Position numbers and translations under genes: made by a program | Shown: piece after piece, positions 18,501 through 26,516 of the stretch | Position numbering within the stretch: position 1 is the first letter of the stretch | Layout of the letters: every line of letters begins with the position of its first letter | The notes under the pieces: generated by a model | Database searches by the model: none | The model's input: the letters and a program-made list of their open reading frames with translations, nothing else | Told to the model about the DNA's origin: nothing | Origin: Kuafuiihalomonas sp050331295 | GTDB taxonomy: Bacteria; Myxococcota; Kuafuiibacteriia; Kuafuiibacteriales; Kuafuiibacteriaceae | Direction: 5' to 3' | NCBI GenBank assembly: GCA_050331295.1 | Contig: JBHJGZ010000009.1 | Coordinates: 310,001-374,000, forward strand | Length of the DNA: 64,000 nt

Positions 18501-20081
18501 GCCTTGGCTACCGTGGAGGACATGATCGAGCAGGCTCAATCCGCCTTTGAGTCGGAACCGGAGGTGGATGACCCAACGACGCCATTCGTCAGAGTCGATC
18601 GCGGGGCCGACGGAATGCCTTGTTTCATCGGCATCGAGAATCAGGATTGTATCGATGATGATGAAGATGGGGTTGAGGATGACAAGGGCTTCGACTGGTC
18701 TCAGTGGAGGCATGAGATTCCCTATGGGTACTGTTCGGATCTCTTCGCGAACTATACGAATCCATTCTGTCAAAGATGGGATGCGGGCTGGGATTTCAGA
18801 GAGTCTGTAGAGAATGCCATCATTCGTTATGACCGAGACTACATATGGCGCTCGTTTCAACGGGACAGAAGTAATTTTGGCAGCCCGAACTCGCTGGTCA
18901 ACCAACTGATTAATCGTCGATTCAAGGTCATGTCCGATGTCTATAGATATTTTTTATTTACCAGGAGCTCGGATGTGGACTTTGGTCGAGTGGCGGACTA
19001 TCAGGATGCGGCGTATATAGGGTTGAATTTTTTGGAACGTGTGCTTCAATCACCAGAGCCCGGCATCTACTGCCTTGGCGAAGATAATGTATATCGTCTT
19101 CGAGCTTCCAGCGCCGATGGCTCGTGCGACGAGCCGTATGAAGTAGGGCTCGGTTTCGGAGCGGGAGCGTTTCATGAGAACTCTTGGAACGACGAGTACT
19201 ACTTCAATACCACGGTCCTCGGGTCGTTCTGGGACAAGCTCGTTGCAGCGTTCATGCTCACGAGGTCGACGGGTTCGTTCGCATTCGAGGTATCGGATCT
19301 CTTTGATCAGCGCGCCTTTTCCTATCCCTACCTCCGCACCTTCCAGGACCCGATGCTCCAGAGGATGAATTCGATGATATCAGGCGATTTCGAAGGCTAT
19401 CGCTCACGGGTTGTGCCGGTCGATCCGGACGAACCGAACGGTGAACGCATGGTTCGGTACATGCCATTGTTCGACGAGGAATTCGATAACGGGCGACCCG
19501 ATGGGCTATCCGGGACTTCGGTTCGAGGATGGATGCGAGACAACGACTTTCCGGAGATCGAACCGGCATGGTCGTATCAGCTTCGGCTTTGGTCGCTCGC
19601 TTTTTCGCTGACTGGTTGGGGGAACCTGGCTGATACGTCGCTCGAGTACTACCGTCTTGCAAAGGTTTCAATCCCTGGGACACCCGATCACACCGAGTAC
19701 AACGGAGTGGAGACGGTCCGCTTCGTGGATCCTGAGACCGGTATCGAGTACGTGGCTCCACGGGTGGAGCCCTTTCTGCAGCGTGAAACGGTCGGTGTCT
19801 TTCGAGCATATTATGGGGATCGAAACGACCGCTTAAGGGGCGACTTCCGCGAGTGGAGCGTCGGAGCTGAACTCGTACAAACGGCGGACCGCTTCAAGGA
19901 CGATGTCTATCTGCCGGCCTTGGAAGCGTGCGAAGAGTCGGCCCCCGACGTCTCGCCGGAGCTGGCGACAACCGAGGAATGCACCTCATTTCAACGAGCC
20001 AGAGATGAACTCGCGGACCAGGTAGGTTTCCTGAACATGCTGCGCCGCTTTTCGGTCAGCGCCGAGCGCATCTATCGGTGA
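15549..20081 (+). CDS. Giant zinc metalloprotease lipoprotein, copy 2
   Basis: 1510 residues, a paralogue of the preceding gene with a proper lipobox (LLWMLWALGC-SSD), hence probably membrane-anchored. The zinc site HEIGHAVGLRH gives H764, E765, H768 and H774. Shared blocks with copy 1 are SHFDI, ENT-DRPWYERRYMRVD, the zinc helix followed by NFQGS-PLNY, and the PYGYCSDLF region. It differs by about 200 extra residues, including an acidic stretch DCIDDDEDGVEDDKGFDWS near residue 1036 that looks like a calcium-binding loop. GAGGAG lies 7 bases before the ATG. Its C-terminal third has more AT-rich codons than its surroundings. Confidence 0.86.
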   Translation: MMKRLSGLLWMLWALGCSSDVSTIDRTQPNALDKTAFEGIWMYRPTIIEADPESPVFEGIAGMMDKVRWEITEDLLIGYRSYELIPYAEGLTDDGRDFFGSPAVAFEITSHFDIQREYNPTTGVETNVISENTDDRPWYERRYMRVDWSVNVVGQATPTSFGFGSLNGILSGVATQSYFVQGQQETNPDRPYITRDYMDITNVYSIEPSFNYCVYQLLFNSVPRCGTANVKVRLSFLKVDPSDDYEPLYYPDTFEYRDEEGNPLVLDARDNECDANDDPARAGCFIRGYRFFSKFGNFRINRVAFDRERFQTRSGRVFLAGRYDLWEESFDDDGTLLPYETRRPRPVIFYNSPSMPEALQEASVNWSPPSEGESSSDPIGAWWSEPFDQAVAFRMGFRAPSGNHADVAGFRSAMVQRFGGSTQDWQMFQIRRNDCNAENVLQYAEANELMDVVDRVVGGPESIQVGNIENLCAAIQYQELQNGKTLDPFIARRDGRELAFTWQRHGDLRFNYSNYVHQLSNGPWGVAQFGQDPETGEFVANTANYFGDAGDRIATAGVDTIQWLNGDVSTEDIVTGNTTRTFSQRVARDFSIRRDVKAAMTRDLSSILQSGVVGELPPNVGAGASGLSRGASDRDRYEAIFAGTPLEREFLVSEDLLRVFAGPHLYQPEDGPLPAPAADLGLPGVLPGRVTDDALEQASPMTWLFDFENGPYMQAVTELGSAAIDMAEFFDPNVSGLAQEFKGREREEIFDYLRVRLFKTIQAHEIGHAVGLRHNFQGSMDPLNYRREFWEQFYEEGTDGRPTPGSGSRAEEYKYSSVMDYGFDFSSNVSPGLGSYDQAAVRFIYGQLVDVWDNSQIAIPDPRRYGSYAFRCGAVDDAYIDSGFDLSSLLFLSDPADIPRILSQSPVDLPQCRGEVPGYNYDRSEECDTELDGLFRNVAEAADQNAAAVELSNFCFIQTNPDRVDVVNAVQNIVPNTDLIYGARALATVEDMIEQAQSAFESEPEVDDPTTPFVRVDRGADGMPCFIGIENQDCIDDDEDGVEDDKGFDWSQWRHEIPYGYCSDLFANYTNPFCQRWDAGWDFRESVENAIIRYDRDYIWRSFQRDRSNFGSPNSLVNQLINRRFKVMSDVYRYFLFTRSSDVDFGRVADYQDAAYIGLNFLERVLQSPEPGIYCLGEDNVYRLRASSADGSCDEPYEVGLGFGAGAFHENSWNDEYYFNTTVLGSFWDKLVAAFMLTRSTGSFAFEVSDLFDQRAFSYPYLRTFQDPMLQRMNSMISGDFEGYRSRVVPVDPDEPNGERMVRYMPLFDEEFDNGRPDGLSGTSVRGWMRDNDFPEIEPAWSYQLRLWSLAFSLTGWGNLADTSLEYYRLAKVSIPGTPDHTEYNGVETVRFVDPETGIEYVAPRVEPFLQRETVGVFRAYYGDRNDRLRGDFREWSVGAELVQTADRFKDDVYLPALEACEESAPDVSPELATTEECTSFQRARDELADQVGFLNMLRRFSVSAERIYR

Positions 20082-20089
20082 GCCGCCCT

Positions 20090-21094
20090 TCATGGTGAGA
20101 GGTGAATCGTCGTCACCACCATGGTGAGGTAGGGGCCAAAATCCGCTCCATTGGTTGGGAAGTCGAAGTCGCTGTCCAGTCGGCGCATCGTACCTCGGCG
20201 GTCCAGGTCTCGCATCGCTTTGGTGAGGACGGCTTCGATGTGGGCAGGACCTGACGTCGGGTCGTGGGTGGCGAAGGCCAAATGTCCTCCCGGGCGAGTG
20301 ACCCGCACCAGATGCTTCATGAGGACGTGGAGGTCATGCCGAAGGTGAAAGCGTTTTGAGCCCGAGGAGCCGGTGGCCGGCGGGTCGGCGATGACCGTTT
20401 GGTATCGAGCGTCGGGGACGCGCCGTAGAAATGTCATGACATCGTCCCGGAACCATCGATGCCGATCGGGGTCCTGCCCGGAAACCTGCATGTTCTGCCG
20501 AGCCCACCGGAGCGCTCGACGAGAAGCGTCGACGCTCGTGACCCGGCGGCTACCGGCCATGGCGGCCCGTACGGAAAGGCTTCCGGTATACGCGAAGAGG
20601 TTCAATGTTTCGCCGGTACCCGACGTTTCGCTCAACCAGTCCCTCAACGGCCGCAGATCCAAAAACAGACCGGTCTGAAAGCCTTCGTCGAGTCGCACGA
20701 TGTATCGACTCGGTCCCTCACGGACGAGAACGTCGGGCTCCACGTCACCGAAGACGACCTTGCTGGCGGAACGTCGAGGGTCGACCGACCGGGTCTTCGC
20801 AATGAGAGCGCTTGGTCTGAATCGGTCCCGCAGAGCTCGATACCAGGTGTCTCGGAGCGGGTTTGGTGTCTCCTCCCGGAAGGTTACGACGAGGTTCGAT
20901 CCGAATTGATCCACGCTTCCTCCGAAGGGCATCCCGTCCGCCACCCCGTGAAGAAGCCGGAAGCATTCGAGGTCGCGTCGTCGAGCCTCTTGCATTCGCC
21001 TTTCGACCGCCTGCGGATCGATTTGTGGCATGAGCGAAGGGTGCGTCGAGAAGAGCCATCGTAGCCAGTGCTTCGGCTCGAAACGCTCAGCCAA
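20090..21094 (-). CDS. RlmI-like class I SAM-dependent methyltransferase
   Basis: 334 residues if started at TTG 21094; the frame is open to ATG 21247, but that would run 83 bases into the divergent TPR gene. The C-terminal domain is the RlmI/RlmK-type rRNA methyltransferase core: GFQTGLFLDLRPLRDW, LNLFAYTGSLSVRAAMAGSRRVTSVD (SAM loop), DDVMTFLRR and the catalytic-like DPPATGSSGSKRF. The N-terminal part keeps the RlmI-like GDVEPDVLVREG region but lacks a clear PUA domain. It probably methylates cytosine or guanine in 23S rRNA; the site cannot be assigned. Confidence 0.82.
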   Translation of the reverse strand: MAERFEPKHWLRWLFSTHPSLMPQIDPQAVERRMQEARRRDLECFRLLHGVADGMPFGGSVDQFGSNLVVTFREETPNPLRDTWYRALRDRFRPSALIAKTRSVDPRRSASKVVFGDVEPDVLVREGPSRYIVRLDEGFQTGLFLDLRPLRDWLSETSGTGETLNLFAYTGSLSVRAAMAGSRRVTSVDASRRALRWARQNMQVSGQDPDRHRWFRDDVMTFLRRVPDARYQTVIADPPATGSSGSKRFHLRHDLHVLMKHLVRVTRPGGHLAFATHDPTSGPAHIEAVLTKAMRDLDRRGTMRRLDSDFDFPTNGADFGPYLTMVVTTIHLSP

Positions 21095-21164
21095 AGGGTC
21101 TCTAGGCCGGCTTCGAGCCGAAAGGTCGTTTGCGCCGTGCCCATTGTACCGTAGTGTGAAGTCA

Positions 21165-21959
21165 ATGAGCGACGCAGCGCAGCTCGAGCGCGAAGCCCTC
21201 GACCTCATCCGGGAGGGTGACCTCGAGGGCGCCCGAGACGCGCTCACGATGTTGCTTCAGAAGCGGCCCGATGACCGAAAACTGCGCCAACGTATCGCCC
21301 AGATCGATGCCCACTTGGCCAAACGCGGAGAGGTCGAACGGAAGGTGAGGGATGAGCCGGAGCGGTTCGCCAAAGCCTACATCATGGCCGGGCGATGGGG
21401 CGAAGCACTGCAGCTTCTTCGGCAGGCCATGACTCTTGACCCCAAAAACGAGCGCCTCCGAGACCTCGCCCTGTCCTTGGCGCGTCGCATTCGGGCGCAG
21501 CAGGCGTCGTCGACCGACAGCCAACCAGAGCGGGCGGCCGCACCGCTGACACCGAGTGCTTCATCGAAGAGCCGGGCAGCGTCACGTCGTGGAACGTCTG
21601 GGCTGCCACCGTCGGCGGCGGGTCCGGACGCGGAGCCGAGCGCGGGTCCCCAACCGGCCCGCCCTGAGGCATCACCGAGCGGCCACCGAAACCGTCCCGC
21701 CCCTACAGAGCATCCCTCGCGCAGCCTCGGTTCGCCCGAGGCTCCAGCCCGAATCCATCGACCGGCAGACTCCGTTTCGGACTCGAACCTTCGGAGCGGG
21801 CCTGGGTCGGAAAGCCGCCCGGCCGACGTTTCCACCAGAGCACCATCGAGGGCGCGCATCATCGAAATGTCGGTTCGCGTTCCGCCCGCCGAGCGTCGTC
21901 GGCGTCGGCTCGAAGGGCTGCTCTGCCGGATACGCGAGCGGAGGCGAGACTCGGCTTGA
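21165..21959 (+). CDS. TPR-like N-terminus with long disordered tail
   Basis: 264 residues from ATG 21165. The first 110 residues form helical TPR-like pairs (EREALDLIREGDLEGARDAL, KAYIMAGRWGEALQLLRQAM-LDPKNERL). From about 115 to 235 it is Ser/Pro/Arg-rich and probably disordered, and the end is strongly basic (PPAERRRRRLEGLLCRIRERRR). No catalytic motif. TPRs mediate protein-protein contacts; the basic tail may bind nucleic acid. A 43-codon gene follows 31 bases later on the same strand. Confidence 0.75.
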   Translation: MSDAAQLEREALDLIREGDLEGARDALTMLLQKRPDDRKLRQRIAQIDAHLAKRGEVERKVRDEPERFAKAYIMAGRWGEALQLLRQAMTLDPKNERLRDLALSLARRIRAQQASSTDSQPERAAAPLTPSASSKSRAASRRGTSGLPPSAAGPDAEPSAGPQPARPEASPSGHRNRPAPTEHPSRSLGSPEAPARIHRPADSVSDSNLRSGPGSESRPADVSTRAPSRARIIEMSVRVPPAERRRRRLEGLLCRIRERRRDSA

Positions 21960-21990
21960 GGCTCGCTCCTCGACTCGGTAGGACCGAACC

Positions 21991-22122
21991 ATGAGCTCAA
22001 AGAGCAAGCACAAGCGCCTGCGAATGAAGCGACGCATCAAGCACCGTCAGAAGAAGAAGGCACTCAGGGCCCAGGTGGCCGAGGGTCGAACGCAAAACGC
22101 GGCGCCCGACGCGGAGGGGTAG
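21991..22122 (+). CDS. 43-residue highly basic protein, AURKAIP1/COX24-like candidate
   Basis: A short frame with ATG 21991 and TAG 22120-22122. The first 25 residues are almost all Lys, Arg, His or Gln (SSKSKHKRLRMKRRIKHRQK), then a neutral tail (AQVAEGRTQNAAPDAEG). GGTAGGA lies about 10 bases before the ATG. The KHKRxRxKRR-x-KHRQKKK pattern recalls the AURKAIP1/COX24 family (mitochondrial mS38 and short bacterial homologues that bind the ribosome), a tentative comparison from memory. Alternatively a nucleic-acid-binding peptide. It sits directly before the convergent pcnB gene. Confidence 0.6.
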   Translation: MSSKSKHKRLRMKRRIKHRQKKKALRAQVAEGRTQNAAPDAEG

Positions 22123-22137
22123 CCCAAAACCGTTTTG

Positions 22138-23907
22138 CTAACCTTCGGGCCCTCGAGGCGTCGCGATTGATGGGGTTATGGGCCGGCGTTTCCGCCGGCG
22201 ACGGGCTTTGCCGTCGGGCTTCGATTCGGATTCTCGGCGCTGGCCCGCTTCCTCGGCGCTCAAAGCATGACGATCCGTCGAACCCTCTGTGCTGTCGAGC
22301 ACATTAGCCGTTCCAGGAGATGCTCGACCATTGAGACGCGACCGATGATCCCTGGGAGGACCGCCGCGGCGCCCTGACGACGTCCGGGAGGCGCTTCCCT
22401 CGGTACTGAGGACGGTCTGCATCTCTCCATGTACGGAGTCCACGACGGGCGGGGGACCCAGATCCGCGCCCTCTTGAAGACCTCGCTTGTACCATGCCAG
22501 GACCTCGTCAAGGGGAAGGCCTAGGGCCCGGCATCGGATCTCGTACACCACGAGCGCATCGTGAAAGAAGGGACGCTGCATGAGTGTGCTCGGAGAACCG
22601 CGTCGACGTCGTCGCGCTCCGCCGCCGGCCCTTCCCAGGTGCCGTTGCGCCTGAAAGACCTGGCGTACCTGTTCCTGCAATCGTCTGGTGAGACTGATCC
22701 GGCGTCCGAAGTCGTCCAGAAACTGGGCTTGTACCGCCAGCCGATCCGCCCCGTGCAGTTCGGCGTGGTCCAAGAGCACGGAAAGCGGAGCCATGACCAG
22801 GGCAGCGATAACCGCCGCATCACCCACCGGGCCTCGTCGGACCACGGTATCCAGGGCACGAAGATGGTCGAACAAGCGGGCCACATTCTCGGCCGGGTCC
22901 GACCCATCGCCCCCCGCCGCCTCGGTTGATGACTCCAAGAATGATGCGATCTCCGGCATCAGGACGGGGAGCACGTCCCACTCGACCAGCTTCTTGACGG
23001 TCGCTTCCGAGAACCCCGCCCGCAAAAGCTTCAGCAACTCCTCGAGCAGCCTCGCTGGGGCACAGCGGACCAGGTCGTGTCGATGTGACCGGATCCCTTC
23101 CTCCAGCGCCGGGTCCACGGCGAGACCGCTTCGGGCAGCGAATCGAACCGCCCGAAGTACACGAACTGGGTCTTCGCGCAATCGAATGTCGGGATCGCCG
23201 ATCATTCGCAGGTAACGGGCCTGAATGTCCGGGAGCCCGCCGACGTGATCGATGATTTTCTCCCTCGCGACGTCGTAGAAGAGTCCGTTGATTGTGAAGT
23301 CGCGACGTCTCGCATCCTCTTCTTCGGTTCCGAAGACGTTGTCTCGTCGGATGAGGAGGTCTTCTTCTTCTTCATCTCCGTTTTGGGCATTGGCGCGGAA
23401 CGTTGCGACCTCGATGATCTTTCCGCCCCGATAGTAAAGGTGCACCAGGCGGAACCTTCGACCGATGATTCGACTGTTGCGAAAGACCGCTTTCACCTCT
23501 TCAGGTTTCGCATCGGTGCTCACGTCGAAGTCTTTGGGGGTGAGGCCCAGCAGCAGGTCTCGCACACATCCGCCGACCAGATAGGCCGTGTAGCCTGCCT
23601 TGCGCAGACGGCGGATGGCGGACACTGCGTGTGGGTCGAGTTTGTCCATGGGAAACGCAGCCCGGCTTCGCCGGTCTTCCTCGGATGTGGAGGGCTCGGC
23701 CGTTTGGGGGGGCCCGAGAGGCGCGAGCTGGGCCACCCCGCTGGGCTCGCCGGAGTCGGCCTTGGCTCTTGCGGCGGCCTCTAAACTCGAGACGGCCTGG
23801 TCTAGAGCGAGCCGGGTTTGCTCGGCTGCAGGGGTTTTCCGGCTACGAGCATTCGCCCAATCTTTCACTTCGCGGGCGATCCGGAGGGTCTCGACCAGAA
23901 GGTCCAT
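22138..23907 (-). CDS. pcnB: Poly(A) polymerase / CCA-adding family nucleotidyltransferase
   Basis: 589 residues, class II polymerase-beta-like nucleotidyltransferase that adds A residues to RNA 3' ends. Motifs: LVGGCVRDLLLG, the catalytic DFDVST, RRDFTINGLFYD, then the RNA-binding head (ILREDPVRVLRAVRFAARSG as RLREDPVRVLRAVRFAARSG). PcnB-specific features are the length and the basic tail (KARRRRKRRP), typical of poly(A) polymerases, but the CCA-adding function is not excluded, particularly because the tRNA here lacks an encoded CCA. An unusual N-terminal extension of about 85 residues, Ala/Glu-rich, precedes the catalytic domain. Confidence 0.88.
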   Translation of the reverse strand: MDLLVETLRIAREVKDWANARSRKTPAAEQTRLALDQAVSSLEAAARAKADSGEPSGVAQLAPLGPPQTAEPSTSEEDRRSRAAFPMDKLDPHAVSAIRRLRKAGYTAYLVGGCVRDLLLGLTPKDFDVSTDAKPEEVKAVFRNSRIIGRRFRLVHLYYRGGKIIEVATFRANAQNGDEEEEDLLIRRDNVFGTEEEDARRRDFTINGLFYDVAREKIIDHVGGLPDIQARYLRMIGDPDIRLREDPVRVLRAVRFAARSGLAVDPALEEGIRSHRHDLVRCAPARLLEELLKLLRAGFSEATVKKLVEWDVLPVLMPEIASFLESSTEAAGGDGSDPAENVARLFDHLRALDTVVRRGPVGDAAVIAALVMAPLSVLLDHAELHGADRLAVQAQFLDDFGRRISLTRRLQEQVRQVFQAQRHLGRAGGGARRRRRGSPSTLMQRPFFHDALVVYEIRCRALGLPLDEVLAWYKRGLQEGADLGPPPVVDSVHGEMQTVLSTEGSASRTSSGRRGGPPRDHRSRLNGRASPGTANVLDSTEGSTDRHALSAEEAGQRRESESKPDGKARRRRKRRPITPSIATPRGPEG

Positions 23908-24001
23908 GCGGAAGCGGCGGCATCCCGACGGCGCGCCGCCATTTTCATAGCAGCGGCGGCGCTGCCAGACAATGGATAACTAGGTCAAGTCGGGATCGAA
24001 C

Positions 24002-25966
24002 CTATGCTTGGTCGGCGACCTTCAGTCGAGGACGCGGGACCAGAGAACTGAGAAGCTGCTCGAGAAGCTCCTGGCTTTCGAGGTAAGTGTATCCATCGAG
24101 CCCGGCTTCGTAGTGCTTCAACAGGCTGGCGCTCTGCTCGAAGCTGATCGTGCCTTTGTTGAGCGCGCTCTCGATGGCGCCCCGCAGCCGTTCCATCAGC
24201 ATGCGGTGGTCATAAGAGACGTAGGACAGAACGTCTTTCACCCGGTCGCCTTCGACCACATGCTTCACGCGGTATCCGGTCTCCGGCTGGTACGCGATGT
24301 GAACCGCGTTGACGTCGCCGAACAGGTTGTGGAGGTCGCCGAGGATCTCTTGGTAGGCGCCTACGAGGAAGATGCCCAGAACGTACGGCTGGTCCGAGAG
24401 GGGATGGAGTTCGAGGGTGTCCTTCACGTCGTGAAGGCCGATGAACTGGTCCATCTTGCCATCACTGTCACAAGTCAAATCGGCCAGGATCGCCCGGCGC
24501 GTAGGCTCCTCCGTCAGTCGATGAAGGGGCATCACCGGGAACAAGGCCTTGACCGCCCAAGAATCTGGCACGCTCTGGAACAAAGAAAAGTTGCAGTAAA
24601 AGATGTCGGAGAGCTGGCGCTCCAGGGTCTCCACATCCTCGGGCACGTAATCGAGTTCTCTGACGATGCGCCAAATCTTGCGCGCCGTCGCCCAAAACAA
24701 CTGCTCAACCAGCGCACGGTCTTCGAGGTCGAGAATCCCGTGTCGATAGAGGGACATCGCGTCTTCTTTCAGTTGTACGGCGTCGTGATACGCCTCTTGG
24801 AAGTTCTTGCGACTCACGGTGCCTGCGACTTCACGCAGCTCTTCGATCAGCTGATGTTCCTCTCGGTCGTCGCTGGGAGCTGGCATCTGCGTCGTCTCCT
24901 CGGTGGCTCCCAGCACGTCGAAGACGAGCACGGATTGATGGGCCACGAGCGCTCGGCCGGATTCTGAAATGATGGTCGGATGGGGTACGCCGGCGTCGGT
25001 CAGCGCAACCTGAATGGCATAGACGACGTCGGCAGCATATTCATCGAGTGAGTAGTTCTTCGATGCATGGAAATTGGTTTGCGAACCGTCGTAGTCTACC
25101 GCGAGCCCTCCTCCGACATCGAAGTATTCCAGGGGCGCACCCATCTTGTAGAGGTCGATGAAGATGCGGGTACCTTCACCTAAGGCATCCTTGATGGCCC
25201 GGATCGCCGTGATTTGTGAGCCGATATGGAAGTGAAGGCACTTCAGGCGGTCGAGCATTCCTTCAGCCTCGAGCAGATGCACGGCTCGAACCATCTCGCT
25301 GGCCGTCAACCCGAATTTCGATCGATCGCCTCCCGATTCGGCCCATCGACCGCTCCCTTTGGTGGACAGCTTGGCCCGGACGCCGATGTTGGCGGCTATC
25401 CCCATCCGCTTGGAGATCTCCACGATTCCCGATAATTCTGCGAATCGGTCCGCGATGATCAGCGTCTTCACACCCAGGCGCTGGGCCAAGAGGGCGGTTT
25501 CGACGTAAGCCGGGTCCTTGTAGCCGTTACAGACGATGACTCCATCACTGGAGCCCATCATGGCTATCGCGACCAAGAGTTCGGGCTTACTGCCGGCTTC
25601 GAGACCCACCCGAAAGGGATGACCGATCTCGAGGAGTTCCTCGACGACGTGCCGCTGCTGATTGACCTTGATGGGCATGACCAGCTGGTACTGGCCCTCG
25701 TACTCGTACTCGACGATTTTGCTCTGGAAGGCGTTGTGAATCTCCTCGACTCGGCGACTCAAGATATCGGAGAACCGCAGCAAGAGGGGCAGCGACAGGC
25801 CTCGACGAACCAAGTCGTCGACGAGCCGTTTCACGTCTAGGGGCTGACCTCGGGTCGCGTTCGCGGTCAGCATCACATTACCTTCATCACTGATGTCGAA
25901 GTACCCGTTGCTCCACCCTGCGATGTTGTACAGTTCGGCCGAATCTCGGATCGTCCACGGCTTCAT
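24002..25966 (-). CDS. speA: Biosynthetic arginine decarboxylase
   Basis: 654 residues, close to E. coli SpeA (658). A PLP enzyme that converts arginine to agmatine, the first step of polyamine synthesis by the agmatine route. Motifs: the PLP Lys in MPIKVNQQRHVV, the glycine loop DVGGGLAVDYDGS, HFHIGSQ, and ISESGRALVAHQ; the end contains the four-helix insertion and GAYQEILGDLHNLFGD. The fold is complete with no breaks. Divergent from ybeY with 59 bases between starts. Agmatinase genes are not in the window, but a deoxyhypusine-synthase-like enzyme 11 kb away may use polyamines. Confidence 0.97.
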   Translation of the reverse strand: MKPWTIRDSAELYNIAGWSNGYFDISDEGNVMLTANATRGQPLDVKRLVDDLVRRGLSLPLLLRFSDILSRRVEEIHNAFQSKIVEYEYEGQYQLVMPIKVNQQRHVVEELLEIGHPFRVGLEAGSKPELLVAIAMMGSSDGVIVCNGYKDPAYVETALLAQRLGVKTLIIADRFAELSGIVEISKRMGIAANIGVRAKLSTKGSGRWAESGGDRSKFGLTASEMVRAVHLLEAEGMLDRLKCLHFHIGSQITAIRAIKDALGEGTRIFIDLYKMGAPLEYFDVGGGLAVDYDGSQTNFHASKNYSLDEYAADVVYAIQVALTDAGVPHPTIISESGRALVAHQSVLVFDVLGATEETTQMPAPSDDREEHQLIEELREVAGTVSRKNFQEAYHDAVQLKEDAMSLYRHGILDLEDRALVEQLFWATARKIWRIVRELDYVPEDVETLERQLSDIFYCNFSLFQSVPDSWAVKALFPVMPLHRLTEEPTRRAILADLTCDSDGKMDQFIGLHDVKDTLELHPLSDQPYVLGIFLVGAYQEILGDLHNLFGDVNAVHIAYQPETGYRVKHVVEGDRVKDVLSYVSYDHRMLMERLRGAIESALNKGTISFEQSASLLKHYEAGLDGYTYLESQELLEQLLSSLVPRPRLKVADQA

Positions 25967-26025
25967 TTCGTTGTAACTTCGCAGAACCCAGAGCGGCCGT
26001 CGAGATCTAACGAGGATGTGGCGCG

Positions 26026-26490
26026 ATGACCGTGGTATTCCAAAGAAGGCGTCGCGTCGGTGCGAAGGGCGGTGACGGGCGACGCTTGAAGACCGCTGCT
26101 CAGTTCGCCTTGGACTTCGAGGGTTCGGGACACCGGGAGATGGGCCTTCTGTTGACCGATGACCGCGAGGTCCGGGAACTCAACCGAAGCTATCGGGCGG
26201 TAGACCGACCGACGGATGTCCTGGCCTTCGCGATGGATGAAGGGGCCGCACTCCCGGCCGGCCTTCCCCAAGTCGCATCCCTCGGCGACGTCATCGTCAG
26301 CGTGGAACGGGCGGCCCATCAAGCGATGAGCCGCAGGGTAAGTCTGGCGTCGGAGCTGGAACTGCTGGTTGTGCACGGGACGCTCCATCTCTTGGGCTAC
26401 GATCATGGCACGCCCGCCGACTCGCGCCGCATGAGGGCGCGAACGCGGGCGATTCGATATCGATTGGGACGCGCGCTCGGGATTGACTGA
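26026..26490 (+). CDS. ybeY: Endoribonuclease YbeY
   Basis: 154 residues, the family's normal length. A zinc-dependent endoribonuclease for 16S rRNA 3'-end maturation and ribosome quality control. Signature VHGTLHLLGYDHG with the three zinc-binding histidines, plus the upstream core LNRSYRAVDRPTDVLAF. It is followed 26 bases later by nuoD; no phoH, the usual neighbour, is nearby. Confidence 0.94.
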   Translation: MTVVFQRRRRVGAKGGDGRRLKTAAQFALDFEGSGHREMGLLLTDDREVRELNRSYRAVDRPTDVLAFAMDEGAALPAGLPQVASLGDVIVSVERAAHQAMSRRVSLASELELLVVHGTLHLLGYDHGTPADSRRMRARTRAIRYRLGRALGID

Positions 26491-26516
26491 CCCGGTTCAG
26501 CTGCGAACATGCGCCC

